64,000 nt of DNA from Buttiauxella sp965119215. Lineage in GTDB: Bacteria > Pseudomonadota > Gammaproteobacteria > Enterobacterales > Enterobacteriaceae. The position numbers were made by a program, and so were the translations under genes. Positions 40,308-49,755 of this stretch are shown in pieces (position 1 is the stretch's first letter; the number at the start of each line of letters is the position of its first letter). Location of the stretch: NCBI GenBank assembly GCA_965119215.1, contig CBCPKK010000010.1, positions 169,548 to 233,547 on the forward strand. The letters run 5' to 3'. The notes under the pieces were generated by a model, which was given only the letters and a program-made list of their open reading frames with translations, searched no databases and was not told the DNA's origin.

Positions 40308-41453
40308 ATGAAAATCGTTATCGCACCCGACTCTTATAAAGAAAGCCTCTCAGCGGTTGAAGTGGCACAGGCGATTGAAAAAGGATTCCGCGAAATATTT
40401 CCTGATGCGGAATATATATCGGTCCCGGTTGCCGATGGCGGGGAAGGTACGGTCGATGCCATGATCAGCGCTACGCAGGGCATAAAAATCACCACTACAG
40501 TAACAGGGCCGCTGGGCGAGCCGGTTACGGCGTACTGGGGAATGTCCGGCGACGGGCAAACCGCGATTATTGAAATGGCTGAAGCCAGTGGACTTGCTCT
40601 GGTGCCAATCGAAAACCGCAACCCACTGGTGACCACCTCGCACGGTACTGGTGAACTGATTTTGCATGCTCTGGATAACGGTGCGCGCAACATTATTATC
40701 GGCATTGGTGGCAGTGCAACGAACGACGGCGGTGCAGGCATGGTGCAGGCACTTGGCGCGAAATTGTGTGACGCAGTGGGCAAAGAAATCGGCCACGGCG
40801 GTGGCAGCCTGATGAGTTTGAACAGCATTGATATTTCAGGCCTGGATAGCCGTTTGGCAGACTGTGTAATTAGCGTTGCCTGTGATGTGACTAACCCATT
40901 AATCGGCGACAACGGCGCATCGCGTATTTTCGGGCCACAAAAAGGGGCCGATGAAGCGATGATTGTTGAGCTGGATGCCAATCTTGCTCACTTTGCTGAT
41001 GTGATTAAAAAGGACTTACACGTTGATGTGAAAAATGCGCCAGGCGCAGGTGCAGCAGGCGGTATGGGCGCGGCGTTAATGGCGTTCCTCGGTGCCGAAT
41101 TACGTAGCGGTGTAGAGATTGTGACGGAAGCTCTGCATCTTGAAGAGCATATCCATGATTGCTCGCTGGTTGTGACCGGTGAAGGGCGCATGGACAGCCA
41201 AAGTATTCGCGGCAAAGTCCCGGTGGGTGTGGCGGCGGTGGCGAAAAAGTACCGTAAACCGGTGATTGGCATTGCAGGCTCGCTGACCAGCGACGTAGCT
41301 GTTGTCCATCAATATGGCATCGACGCGGTTTATAGCGTGCTCAACAGTATTGGTACGCTGGAAGAAGCGCTGAAAAATGCATTCGATAATATTTATCGCG
41401 CATCGCGCAATATTGCAGCAACGGTCGCAATGGGTATGAACATGACCCGTTAG
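40308..41453 (+). CDS. garK: GarK, glycerate 2-kinase
   Basis: A 381-residue GarK-family kinase that phosphorylates D-glycerate to 2-phosphoglycerate, feeding lower glycolysis. Features: MKIVIAPDSYKESLSA start, VADGGEGTVDAM (about 41-52), GIGGSATNDGGAG (about 127-139), and TGEGRMDSQSIRGKVPVG (about 287-304) near the active site. The ATG at 40308 is chosen by family start; an in-frame ATG at 40269 is within the hairpin region. Followed closely by rnpB. Confidence 0.95.
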   Translation: MKIVIAPDSYKESLSAVEVAQAIEKGFREIFPDAEYISVPVADGGEGTVDAMISATQGIKITTTVTGPLGEPVTAYWGMSGDGQTAIIEMAEASGLALVPIENRNPLVTTSHGTGELILHALDNGARNIIIGIGGSATNDGGAGMVQALGAKLCDAVGKEIGHGGGSLMSLNSIDISGLDSRLADCVISVACDVTNPLIGDNGASRIFGPQKGADEAMIVELDANLAHFADVIKKDLHVDVKNAPGAGAAGGMGAALMAFLGAELRSGVEIVTEALHLEEHIHDCSLVVTGEGRMDSQSIRGKVPVGVAAVAKKYRKPVIGIAGSLTSDVAVVHQYGIDAVYSVLNSIGTLEEALKNAFDNIYRASRNIAATVAMGMNMTR

Positions 41454-41458
41454 CGAGC

Positions 41459-41487
41459 GTGACAGCTGAGTGCAAACCCTTTATACT
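41459..41487 (+). promoter_or_regulatory. rnpB promoter
   Basis: GTGACA (41459-41464), a 17-base spacer and TATACT (41482-41487) place the start at 41495, exactly the 5' end of the RNase P RNA. It overlaps the last codons after garK. Confidence 0.75.
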
Positions 41488-41494
41488 CCGCGCC

Positions 41495-41872
<378 letters not shown>

Positions 41873-41882
41873 CATTCAGAAA

Positions 41883-41921
41883 CGCCCCGCACAATGTGAG
41901 TTGTGCGGGGCGTTTTCTTTT
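41883..41921 (+). terminator. rnpB terminator
   Basis: CGCCCCGCACAA / TTGTGCGGGGCG (41883-41894 / 41901-41912) followed by TTTTCTTTT, a textbook intrinsic terminator. Confidence 0.92.
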
Positions 41922-41982
41922 GGGGTGAGGGTGAACAATTGCCATAATAGAACTCCCCTTCTTATTATCGGGCTGCCCCAGC

Positions 41983-43080
41983 ATGATCAAATCCCTGTAT
42001 ATCGACAATTACCGCTCAGTGCGCAAACTCTCTATCGATCTGGAACAACTGAACGTGGTTTTTGGTCCGAATGGTTGCGGGAAATCCAACATCTATAAAG
42101 CGATCCATTTGATTCACGGTGCCGCGACCGGGATGCTGTCGCACTGGTTGTCAGATGAAGGTGGGATTCAGAAAGTCATGTGGGCGGGATCTCGTGCCAA
42201 AGGGTATGCCAGCGCGCCGCGCCGTTTGACGCTTGCGGTGGATACCGATGACTTTGAGTATGAATTGCAGGTCGGCTTCCCGGACAAACTGCCGTACCCA
42301 ACCATGTTCGATCTCGATCCTATCGTCAAAGAAGAACAGATCTGGCTGAGCGGGTTCCGTCGTCGCCCTTCGTCTTCCATTATGCATCGCCGTAACCAGG
42401 CTGTTTTTCTCAATGATGTAAACGGTGAGAAAGTCACGCATGCCGCCACGCTTTACGAAAACGAATCTCTGTTTGGTCAATTGGGTGAACCGCATTTGTA
42501 CCCCGAAGTCTCCAGCGCGCGTGAAACGCTGCGTAACTGGCGCTTTTATCATGAGTTCGATATCACGAAAGGGGCGGGTTTACGTTTGCCGCAGGTGGGT
42601 TACCGCTCACCAGTGCTGGCGGGTGACGGCTTAAACCTGGCCGCCGCTTTCCAGACTATCGTGGAAATCGGGGATAGTGAGTTAATGTTTGCGGTATTGG
42701 ATGAGGCATTCCCGGAATGCACGTTCTTCTGTGATAACAGTAACGGACGCTTCCAGATGATGATGCACCGGCAGGGGATTAATCGCCCGCTGGAGTCGGC
42801 AGAGTTTTCTGACGGAACGCTGCGTTTTCTGTGTCTGACCGTGGCGCTGCTTAGCCCACGCCCGCCTCGTTTTATTGCCTTGAATGAACCTGAAAACAGT
42901 CTGCATCCACAAATGTTGCCTGCCCTTGCACACCTTATCGCGCAAGCGAGCCGCTATACGCAAATCTGGCTAACCAGCCATTCGCCGGAGCTGGCCACGC
43001 TTATCGGAAAACATACGCCGTTTACGCTTTATCAGTTGGGGATTGAAAACGGTGAGACATCCGTGAACCGGCTTTCGTGA
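41983..43080 (+). CDS. AAA/ABC-type ATPase, OLD/RecF-like, no nuclease domain
   Basis: A 365-residue ATP-binding protein. Walker A GPNGCGKS at residues 28-35. The signature and Walker B region near the C-terminus reads SDGTLRFLCLTVAL ... RFIALNEPENSLHPQMLP, with Asn in the usual Asp place before the catalytic Glu. The switch histidine is in WLTSHSPELATLIG. This is the OLD/RecF/AAA_21 layout but without a TOPRIM domain. Neighbours give no partner, so a housekeeping or defence role cannot be decided. It sits where E. coli has the tdc operon. Function unknown; the domain call is firm. Confidence 0.82.
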   Translation: MIKSLYIDNYRSVRKLSIDLEQLNVVFGPNGCGKSNIYKAIHLIHGAATGMLSHWLSDEGGIQKVMWAGSRAKGYASAPRRLTLAVDTDDFEYELQVGFPDKLPYPTMFDLDPIVKEEQIWLSGFRRRPSSSIMHRRNQAVFLNDVNGEKVTHAATLYENESLFGQLGEPHLYPEVSSARETLRNWRFYHEFDITKGAGLRLPQVGYRSPVLAGDGLNLAAAFQTIVEIGDSELMFAVLDEAFPECTFFCDNSNGRFQMMMHRQGINRPLESAEFSDGTLRFLCLTVALLSPRPPRFIALNEPENSLHPQMLPALAHLIAQASRYTQIWLTSHSPELATLIGKHTPFTLYQLGIENGETSVNRLS

Positions 43081-43591
43081 CAGTTTGCTGTAATGAAAGG
43101 GCAGGATGGCAGTGGAAAACACTTAACCTTAACTTTATGGCCACAATATTAAGATGTTAATTCTGAATGGCTTGTAGAGTGTGAAGTGCTTCAAAAACTG
43201 GGGCTGGCGATGTTACACGGCATTAACTTCGATTGGTGCGCTGGCTCACATCACCTTATGTGAGAGTCGTTTCCCTTAAGAAATATGATTTATAACAAAA
43301 CCATTAAAAACAATGTATTAGCTTGTTAATTCATCCCCTTCAATAATTCTTTCCTACACAATCGTAAAAAAGAAAAAGTAAATGTGCGTATTTCTCTCTG
43401 AATGGAGAAATTTTTCCTCTTTTGCTCACGTTGTCTGGATGGAGTAGCAAATTTTTTCTCCGCTGCTCGCGCTATCCTTTTCAAACTCTAATAAGACCGA
43501 CAAACAATAATTTCAGACATGCCAGCGTCAGGGAAATAACTCTGTAATGAATAATCACAATTAAAACCTACAAATATAAGCGAGCATTTTT
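43081..43591. promoter_or_regulatory. 511-base intergenic region upstream of cyuP
   Basis: No gene is supported here. It holds an inverted repeat CTCACAT (43245-43251) / ATGTGAG (43258-43264). Two tandem terminator-like hairpins follow, each ending in a T-run: ATTTCTC / GAGAAAT at 43390-43415 and TTTGCT / AGCAAA at 43421-43457. The cyuPA promoter must lie here; in E. coli the cysteine-responsive activator CyuR acts upstream of cyuPA. Whether the hairpins end an upstream transcript or attenuate cyuPA is open. Confidence 0.45.
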
Positions 43592-44914
43592 ATGGAAACA
43601 GGAAGCATTACTGCGATTGATATTCCAGCATCCGGCCGAGCAGGAATGACCGAGAGCGAGTGGCAAGCAGCAACTAAATTCGATAGTACCGATGTTGGCT
43701 GGATAATCATGAGCATCGGGATGGCAATTGGTGCGGGGATCGTTTTTTTACCCGTGCAGGTTGGATTGATGGGGTTGTGGGTTTTTCTACTCTCCTCGAT
43801 AGTCGGTTATCCGGCGATGTATCTTTTTCAGCGATTGTTTATTAATACGCTTGCTGAATCACCAGAATGTAAGGATTATCCAAGTGTTATTAGCGGGTAT
43901 CTTGGTAAAAACTGGGGTGTGTTATTAGGTGCGCTCTATTTTATTATGCTGGTTATCTGGATGTTTGTTTATTCCACAGCGATTACGAATGACAGCGCTT
44001 CTTATTTACATACGTTCGGTGTCACTAAAGGGCTATTGTCTGATAACCCCTTTTATGGACTGACGCTGATTTGTATTTTGGTCGCTATCTCTTCGCGTGG
44101 GGAACAGCTTTTATTTAAAGTTTCTAGCTTTATGGTACTGACTAAGCTTCTGGTGGTGGCGGCACTGGGCATTTCGATGATTGGCATGTGGCACCTGTAT
44201 AACGCAGGATCATTGCCACCAATGGGGCTGCTCATTAAGAATGCTATCATTACGCTGCCTTTTACTCTGACTTCCATCTTGTTTATTCAAACGCTTAGCC
44301 CAATGGTTATTTCTTATCGTTCAAAGGAAAAATCACGTGAGGTGGCACGTTTCAAAGCGCTACGCGCCATGAACATTGCGTTTGGCGTACTTTTTGTCAC
44401 GGTCTTCTTTTACGCGGTATCTTTTACTCTCGCGATGGGGCATGACGAAGCGGTAAAAGCCTATGAGCAAAATATTTCTGCCCTTGCTATTGCAGCTCAA
44501 TTTATTAACGGAACCTCCGGTGCATGGGTTACGGTCGTGAGCGTGGTATTAAATATCTTTGCTGTGATGACAGCCTTCTTCGGTGTTTATCTGGGTTTCC
44601 GTGAAGCGACACAAGGGATCGTTATTAATATTCTGCGCCGTAAAATGCCAGAGGAAAAAATTAACGAAAAATGGGTGCAGCGCGGAATTATGGTGTTTGC
44701 CATCTTGTTGGCATGGAGCGCAATTGTACTCAATGCTCCGGTATTAAGTTTCACTTCAATTTGCAGTCCTATATTTGGCATGGTGGGATGCTTAATTCCG
44801 GCATGGTTAGTTTATAAAGTCCCGGCATTGCATAAATACAAAGGTGTTTCACTCATCATCATTATTATTACCGGATTGTTGCTGTGCATTTCTCCGTTCC
44901 TCGCCTTCTCCTGA
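43592..44914 (+). CDS. cyuP: CyuP (YhaO/DlsT), L-cysteine/serine transporter
   Basis: A 440-residue HAAAP-family amino acid:proton symporter with about 11 membrane spans, nearly identical to E. coli YhaO through most of its length (VIMSIGMAIGAGIVFLPVQ-like TM1; VISYRSKEKSREVARFKALR loop). In E. coli it imports L-cysteine (and L/D-serine) for degradation by CyuA encoded next. The N-terminal 20 residues are more variable. It is 44 bases upstream of cyuA on the same strand. Expected to be induced by cysteine in anaerobic growth. Confidence 0.93.
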   Translation: METGSITAIDIPASGRAGMTESEWQAATKFDSTDVGWIIMSIGMAIGAGIVFLPVQVGLMGLWVFLLSSIVGYPAMYLFQRLFINTLAESPECKDYPSVISGYLGKNWGVLLGALYFIMLVIWMFVYSTAITNDSASYLHTFGVTKGLLSDNPFYGLTLICILVAISSRGEQLLFKVSSFMVLTKLLVVAALGISMIGMWHLYNAGSLPPMGLLIKNAIITLPFTLTSILFIQTLSPMVISYRSKEKSREVARFKALRAMNIAFGVLFVTVFFYAVSFTLAMGHDEAVKAYEQNISALAIAAQFINGTSGAWVTVVSVVLNIFAVMTAFFGVYLGFREATQGIVINILRRKMPEEKINEKWVQRGIMVFAILLAWSAIVLNAPVLSFTSICSPIFGMVGCLIPAWLVYKVPALHKYKGVSLIIIIITGLLLCISPFLAFS

Positions 44915-44958
44915 TATGCGGGCGTTTGTATTGTAGTTATAAGTATTAAGGCTAAAAA

Positions 44959-46266
44959 ATGGCAAATCATAAAATGAACCCAGAATGGGCCGAATTAATC
45001 CGCGCTGTAAAACAAAATGTGAAGCCAGCCGTTGGATGTACAGAACCTGTTTCACTGGCGTTGGCAAGCGCATTGGCGGCCTCACATTTGGCAGGGCGAG
45101 TGATTCGAATTGAGGCCAAAGTTTCCCCGAATCTGATGAAGAATGGGATGGGTGTGACGGTTCCGGGTACGGGCATGGTTGGCTTGCCTATTGCCGCCGC
45201 AGTCGGTGCACTGGGCGGAAACCCGCATGCTGGTTTAGAAGTGCTGAAAGGCGCGCCGGTAGAGGCTATTGCCGCCGGAAAAATATTGCTGGCGACCGGT
45301 AAAGTGACGGTGGTCATCCAGGAGCCTTGCGACGAAATCCTGTATGCCAGCGCCACGGTGTATACCGCAGATGAGTCGGCAACCGTAGTTATTTCTGGTG
45401 AACACACAAAAGTAACGAGAATCGAAAAAGACGGTACGGTGCTATTTGATGCAAAGGAAGAACGTCAGCCAGCTGAAAATGCGCAGCAATGCCATATGGA
45501 ACGTTTTAACCTTGAGCAAATCGTTGAATTTACTCAAGGTGTGCCCTTCGTTGAAATTGGCTTCATTCTTGATGCGGCCTTGCTCAATAGCGAATTGTCT
45601 CGCGAAGGGCTGCGTGCCCAATACGGTTTGCATATTGGTTCGACATTACAGCGGCAGCGTGCTCGCGGCTTAATGTCGAAGGATCTGTTAACCGACATAA
45701 TGATCCGCACCGCAGCGGCGTCTGATGCGCGAATGGGGGGCGCTTGTCTCCCCGCGATGAGTAATTCAGGTTCTGGAAACCAGGGCATTACCGCGACCAT
45801 GCCGGTTGTGGTGGTGGCTGAACACCTTGGATGTGATAGTGAGCAGTTGGCACGGGCGCTGATCCTTTCACATCTTACGGCGATTTATATTCACCATCAG
45901 CTACCTTCGCTGTCTGCATTGTGTGCTGCAACAACGGCTGCAATGGGGGCTGCGGCGGGGATCACTTGGTTAATCGACGGCAGCTACCAGAGTATCTCAA
46001 TGGCGATTAGCAATATGATTGGTGATGTCAGCGGCATGATTTGTGATGGCGCATCTAATAGCTGTGCGATGAAAGTCTCTACCAGTGCGGCTTCGGCATG
46101 GAAAGCGGTTCTGATGGCATTGGACAATACCGCTGTTAGCGGTAATGAAGGGATTGTCGCGAATGATGTGGAGCAGTCGATTCGCAATCTGTGTGCGCTG
46201 GCAAGCCATGCTATGCAGCACACAGATCGTCAGATTATTGAGATAATGGCGAATAAGGTCACTTAA
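44959..46266 (+). CDS. cyuA: CyuA (YhaM), L-cysteine desulfidase
   Basis: A 435-residue iron-sulfur enzyme of the L-serine dehydratase alpha-subunit/CdsB family. It breaks L-cysteine to pyruvate, ammonia and sulfide. Cluster cysteines are expected at Cys27 (VGCTEP) and in MICDGASNSCAMK near residues 355-365; GACLPAMSNSGSGNQGI (about 260) is the substrate-binding block. It forms an operon with cyuP. Length equals the E. coli protein. Confidence 0.93.
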   Translation: MANHKMNPEWAELIRAVKQNVKPAVGCTEPVSLALASALAASHLAGRVIRIEAKVSPNLMKNGMGVTVPGTGMVGLPIAAAVGALGGNPHAGLEVLKGAPVEAIAAGKILLATGKVTVVIQEPCDEILYASATVYTADESATVVISGEHTKVTRIEKDGTVLFDAKEERQPAENAQQCHMERFNLEQIVEFTQGVPFVEIGFILDAALLNSELSREGLRAQYGLHIGSTLQRQRARGLMSKDLLTDIMIRTAAASDARMGGACLPAMSNSGSGNQGITATMPVVVVAEHLGCDSEQLARALILSHLTAIYIHHQLPSLSALCAATTAAMGAAAGITWLIDGSYQSISMAISNMIGDVSGMICDGASNSCAMKVSTSAASAWKAVLMALDNTAVSGNEGIVANDVEQSIRNLCALASHAMQHTDRQIIEIMANKVT

Positions 46267-46279
46267 TTAAATCAGGCAA

Positions 46280-46456
46280 CTACAGGCTGGTTTCTTCTTC
46301 AGCCAGCCGCACACCGGCTTCGCTGACAATCGCTTCAAGTTCCGTCAGCATCTCATCGTAGCTCAGTTCGGAGGCGGCGGTTTCCATTACAACGGCAACC
46401 GCTGCTGGCGACACTGCTTTTTTCTCGCTTCGTTTTGCTGCTGATTTTTTACTCAC
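46280..46456 (-). CDS. yhaL: YhaL, small conserved protein
   Basis: A 58-residue protein encoded from a GTG at 46456 (AGGAG six bases before) to a TAG at 46280. It has a Lys-rich start, VSKKSAAKRSEKK, and an acidic end, YDEMLTELEAIVSEAGVRLAEEE. E. coli YhaL (54 residues) has the same two parts, MSKKSAKKR and YEEMLSELEAIVADAETRLAE, and the same position between yhaM and yhaK. Function is unknown. The tail is predicted helical and amphipathic. Confidence 0.85.
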   Translation of the reverse strand: MSKKSAAKRSEKKAVSPAAVAVVMETAASELSYDEMLTELEAIVSEAGVRLAEEETSL

Positions 46457-46478
46457 GGATGACTCCTGTAGGCACTGG

Positions 46479-47180
46479 TCAGACCGGTAAATCTATCAGC
46501 AATGCACGCAATGGGGTATCGGCGACCAGCGTTATGTTAGCTTCGTCACGGATAAAAGCGCCATCGCCACAGGTAAGCCCTTCTTTTTCCTTGGCGGAAG
46601 TCACGGCGTGAACGGTTCCATGAATCGACTGCAAATACGCTCGCGGGCCATGTAGCTGGAAACTTAACTGCTGGCCTTTCTCCAGTTCAATCTGGTGAAT
46701 CCATACTTGTTGGCGCAATTGCAGGCTCTCTTTGCTGCCATCTGGCGAAGCCAATAATTGCTGCGAACTGTCTGTAAGCGTGATTTTTTGCACCAGTGGG
46801 TTTTCACGCTCCGGGCACGCATCCAGCCACAACTGCATCCGCGTCAGAGAATTTTCTTTGCTGAGGTTATGCTCGCTGTAACTGAGCCCTGGCTGAGTCG
46901 AAAGCAGCAGTGCTTCACCGGCTTTAGCCTGAACGTGGTTGCCTTCGCTATCGCGGTATTCTGCTTCGCCTTCCAGGATCAAATTAAGAATGTCGACCTT
47001 TGGATAGGTACGCGGCTGGAAAGATGCGCCGGGCGCTAAGACCTCCTGATTGAGTACACGCAACGAAGCATAGCCCAGCAATTTAGGGTCGAAATAGTGA
47101 CCGAAGGAAAACGTATAGCGTGCCTGTAGCCATCCGTAGTCCGCTTTCCCGCATTGTTTGGCAGTTCTTGGCGTAATCAT
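46479..47180 (-). CDS. yhaK: YhaK, pirin-family bicupin
   Basis: A 233-residue bicupin protein aligning with E. coli YhaK from MITPRTAKQCGKADYGWLQ to LLIDLPV. The pirin N-terminal cupin has RVLNQEVLAPGASFQPRTYPKVDILNLIL (about 40-70). In E. coli it is a redox-responsive marker induced by electrophiles under YhaJ. Start at ATG 47180 behind AGAGGT; the open frame to 47330 crosses the yhaJ promoter. Divergent from yhaJ. Confidence 0.93.
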   Translation of the reverse strand: MITPRTAKQCGKADYGWLQARYTFSFGHYFDPKLLGYASLRVLNQEVLAPGASFQPRTYPKVDILNLILEGEAEYRDSEGNHVQAKAGEALLLSTQPGLSYSEHNLSKENSLTRMQLWLDACPERENPLVQKITLTDSSQQLLASPDGSKESLQLRQQVWIHQIELEKGQQLSFQLHGPRAYLQSIHGTVHAVTSAKEKEGLTCGDGAFIRDEANITLVADTPLRALLIDLPV

Positions 47181-47286
47181 AATTTCTTGACCTCTTTTTA
47201 CACTAAACCCATGGTAAAGCTCTGGACGATGCATTGTTAGCCAGTTAATCTGCTTGGTATGTTCAAATTTCCTGAATGAGAACGAG

Positions 47287-48177
47287 ATGGCAAAAGATAG
47301 AGCGTTGACGCTGGAAGCATTGCGGGTCATGGACGCAATTGACAGACGTGGGAGTTTCGCCGCTGCGGCTGATGAGCTGGGGCGCGTGCCGTCAGCACTG
47401 AGTTACACCATGCAAAAGCTGGAAGAAGAATTAGATGTCGTGCTGTTTGATCGCTCCGGCCATCGCACGAAATTTACTAACGTTGGGCGGATGCTGCTGG
47501 AACGTGGGCGAGTTTTGCTCGAAGCAGCTGAAAAACTTACCACCGATGCCGAAGCGCTGGCGCGAGGCTGGGAAACGCATCTCACCATCGTGACTGAGGC
47601 GTTAGTGCCAACCGCAAAACTATATCCATTAGTAGGAAAACTGGCAGAAAAAGCGGATACGCAGCTGTCGATTATTACCGAGGTATTGGCAGGTTCGTGG
47701 GAGAGCCTGGAGCAGGGGCGCGCCGATATTGTGATTGCACCGGATATGCACTTCCGTTCTTCATCGGAAATTAATTCGCGCAAACTGTATAAAGTTTTGA
47801 GCGTATATGTCGCAGCCCCGGATCACCCGATTCACAACGAACCTGAACCGCTTTCAGAGATGACGCGCGTGAAGTATCGCGGAATTGCAGTAGCGGATAC
47901 CGCGCGTGAACGCCCGGCTCTGACGGTGCGGTTACTGGATAAACAGCCGCGTCTTACGGTTAGCAGTATGGAAGATAAGCGTCAGGCGTTGTTGGCGGGT
48001 TTGGGCGTGGCGACGATGCCTTATCCGATGGTTGAGCAGGATATTGCCGAAGGGCGTTTACGAGTGGTGAGCCCTGAATATACCAACGAGCTGGATATTA
48101 TTATGGCGTGGCGGCGCGATAGTATGGGCGAGGCGAAAGCCTGGTGTCTGCGCGAAATTCCGAAACTGTTGAAGTAA
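47287..48177 (+). CDS. yhaJ: YhaJ, LysR-family regulator
   Basis: A 296-residue LysR regulator almost identical to E. coli YhaJ in its HTH (MAKDRALTLEALRVMDAIDRR... about residues 1-65). It senses aromatic electrophiles such as dinitrotoluene metabolites and activates yqjF and yhaK; in pathogenic E. coli it also affects type III secretion. Start at ATG 47287 chosen by family match; a longer frame from 47254 exists. The targets yhaK (divergent) and yqjF (49.8 kb) are both in this window. Confidence 0.94.
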   Translation: MAKDRALTLEALRVMDAIDRRGSFAAAADELGRVPSALSYTMQKLEEELDVVLFDRSGHRTKFTNVGRMLLERGRVLLEAAEKLTTDAEALARGWETHLTIVTEALVPTAKLYPLVGKLAEKADTQLSIITEVLAGSWESLEQGRADIVIAPDMHFRSSSEINSRKLYKVLSVYVAAPDHPIHNEPEPLSEMTRVKYRGIAVADTARERPALTVRLLDKQPRLTVSSMEDKRQALLAGLGVATMPYPMVEQDIAEGRLRVVSPEYTNELDIIMAWRRDSMGEAKAWCLREIPKLLK

Positions 48178-48180
48178 AAA

Positions 48181-48200
48181 GTGGGTGGATATCCACCCAC
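48181..48200. terminator. Terminator between yhaJ and yhaH
   Basis: GTGGGTGG-ATAT-CCACCCAC, a perfect 20-base palindrome between convergent genes. On the - strand it is followed by TTTTTACTT, so it mainly ends yhaH. Confidence 0.75.
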
Positions 48201-48208
48201 AGTATTGA

Positions 48209-48592
48209 TTAATCCGCCACTATTCTGGCATCCAGTAGTTTTGGATCGCGACCAAATTTGTTCACTCCCGGCGTACCGTTCTGGCAGTTAAATGCCAGAA
48301 TAATCAGCCAGCCGACAATCGGAATTAGCAGCAGTAGCAACCACCAGGCTGAACGATCGGTATCGTGCAAGCGTCGGAACTGTACGGCCCAGTAGGGTAA
48401 GAATATGAATACACCGTAAACCGTGGTGAGCATTCCTTCATCGCCCGCAATACGCAGCCCTAACATTTTATCCAGAATGCTCAGTACTCCGGTCAGCACA
48501 AAGTTGACGAGAACAAACATCCAGTATTCTTTGCGGCGTGCGCGCCCACTAAAGCCAACATAATTTTTTAATACTTTGAAATACCAATCCAT
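48209..48592 (-). CDS. yhaH: YhaH, DUF805 inner-membrane protein
   Basis: A 127-residue DUF805 protein with four hydrophobic segments (about 23-45, 52-72, 80-100, 103-120) and the family motif FSGRARRKEYWMF at residues 14-26 and RLHDTDRSAWW at about 82-92. Start at ATG 48592 (MDWYFKVLKNYVGF) as in E. coli; the in-frame ATG at 48619 lacks family similarity. Function unknown. Confidence 0.92.
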   Translation of the reverse strand: MDWYFKVLKNYVGFSGRARRKEYWMFVLVNFVLTGVLSILDKMLGLRIAGDEGMLTTVYGVFIFLPYWAVQFRRLHDTDRSAWWLLLLLIPIVGWLIILAFNCQNGTPGVNKFGRDPKLLDARIVAD

Positions 48593-48678
48593 TTTTAGCC
48601 TGCCTTGATTTGTCATCAATCTATTTCAAGAGTAGCCGTGAATGGATTTCACGTAAATCATTGTCTCGGTGAATTTTA

Positions 48679-49671
48679 TCAACCCTTGTTAAACCGTTCG
48701 TCGCGCCCGTGGGGTTCGTTTAAATCCTGAGCGGGGCCAATGGAAATAATGCCGGTTGGGTTAATCGTTTTATGGCTGCGGTAATAATGATTACGGATAT
48801 GCGCGAAATCGACGGTTTCAGCGATGCCCGGCATCTGGTAAATATCACGCAAGAAACCGTACAGATTCAGGTAATCACTAATGCGGTGTTTGTCGCATTT
48901 AAAGTGGGTGACATAAACTGGATCGAAACGCACCAGTGTCGTCCACAAGCGGATATCTGCTTCAGTCAGTTGGTCGCCGGTTAAATAGCGGTGCTGACCC
49001 AGGATTTGTTCTACGCGGGCCAGTGCTTCAAAGACTTTCGTCACGGCTTCATCGTAGGCTTCCTGCGAAGTGGCAAAGCCCGCTTTATACACCCCATTAT
49101 TAATGGCGTCGTAAATCCAGCTATTCAGCTCATCAATCTGGCTGCGCAGCTGAACCGGATAGTAATCCCCGGCGCGAGCACCTTGTGCATCAAACGCGGT
49201 ATTCAGCATACGTATGATTTCAGCCGATTCATTGCTGACAATTGTCTGTGTTTTCTTGTCCCACAGAACCGGTACGGTGACGCGGCCTGTGTATTCTGGG
49301 TCGGCTTGCAGATATAGCTGGTAGAGATATTCGTGCTGGTACAGGCCATCGCCGGTCGCGTTCGGGAAGTCATCGTCGAACGTCCAGCCATCTTGCAACA
49401 TCAGCGGGTGAACAACCGAAACGGAGATAAAAGACTCAAGGCCTTTTAGCGCACGCATGATTAACGTGCGATGCGCCCAAGGGCAGGCGAGGGAAACATA
49501 GAGGTGATAGCGGTCTTTTTGCGCGGCAAAACCCTCTTTCCCGGTTGGGCCTGCTTCACCATCAGCGGTCAGCCAGTTGCGAAACGCTGACTCTGAACGC
49601 TTGAAACTGCCACCCGTCGATTTGGTGTCATACCAGACGTCATGCCAAACGCCATCAATAAGCTGTCCCAT
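48679..49671 (-). CDS. yqjG: YqjG, glutathionyl-hydroquinone reductase
   Basis: A 330-residue Xi-class glutathione transferase. It reduces glutathionyl-hydroquinones through catalytic Cys63 in YVSLACPWAHRT. The N-terminal thioredoxin-like part and C-terminal helical part with YLTGDQLTEADIRLWTTLVRFDPVY (about 215-240) are both complete. It follows yqjF by 84 bases with a terminator between. In E. coli length is 328. Confidence 0.95.
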   Translation of the reverse strand: MGQLIDGVWHDVWYDTKSTGGSFKRSESAFRNWLTADGEAGPTGKEGFAAQKDRYHLYVSLACPWAHRTLIMRALKGLESFISVSVVHPLMLQDGWTFDDDFPNATGDGLYQHEYLYQLYLQADPEYTGRVTVPVLWDKKTQTIVSNESAEIIRMLNTAFDAQGARAGDYYPVQLRSQIDELNSWIYDAINNGVYKAGFATSQEAYDEAVTKVFEALARVEQILGQHRYLTGDQLTEADIRLWTTLVRFDPVYVTHFKCDKHRISDYLNLYGFLRDIYQMPGIAETVDFAHIRNHYYRSHKTINPTGIISIGPAQDLNEPHGRDERFNKG

Positions 49672-49704
49672 GTTTCATTCCTCTTTGTGTTGCCTTTAAA
49701 AACA

Positions 49705-49736
49705 AAAAAGCGAAGGGATTAACCTTCGCTTTTATC
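49705..49736 (-). terminator. Terminator after yqjF
   Basis: AAAAGCGAAGG / CCTTCGCTTTT (49706-49716 / 49723-49733); on the - strand the stem ends in TTTTTTGTTTTT. It separates yqjF from yqjG. Confidence 0.85.
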
Positions 49737-49755
49737 AATACTCAGTATAGAACTG

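Noticed and set aside
43165..43263. 33-codon open stretch upstream of cyuP
   Set aside because: It has no start codon with a ribosome site and no similarity I can recognise; probably chance.
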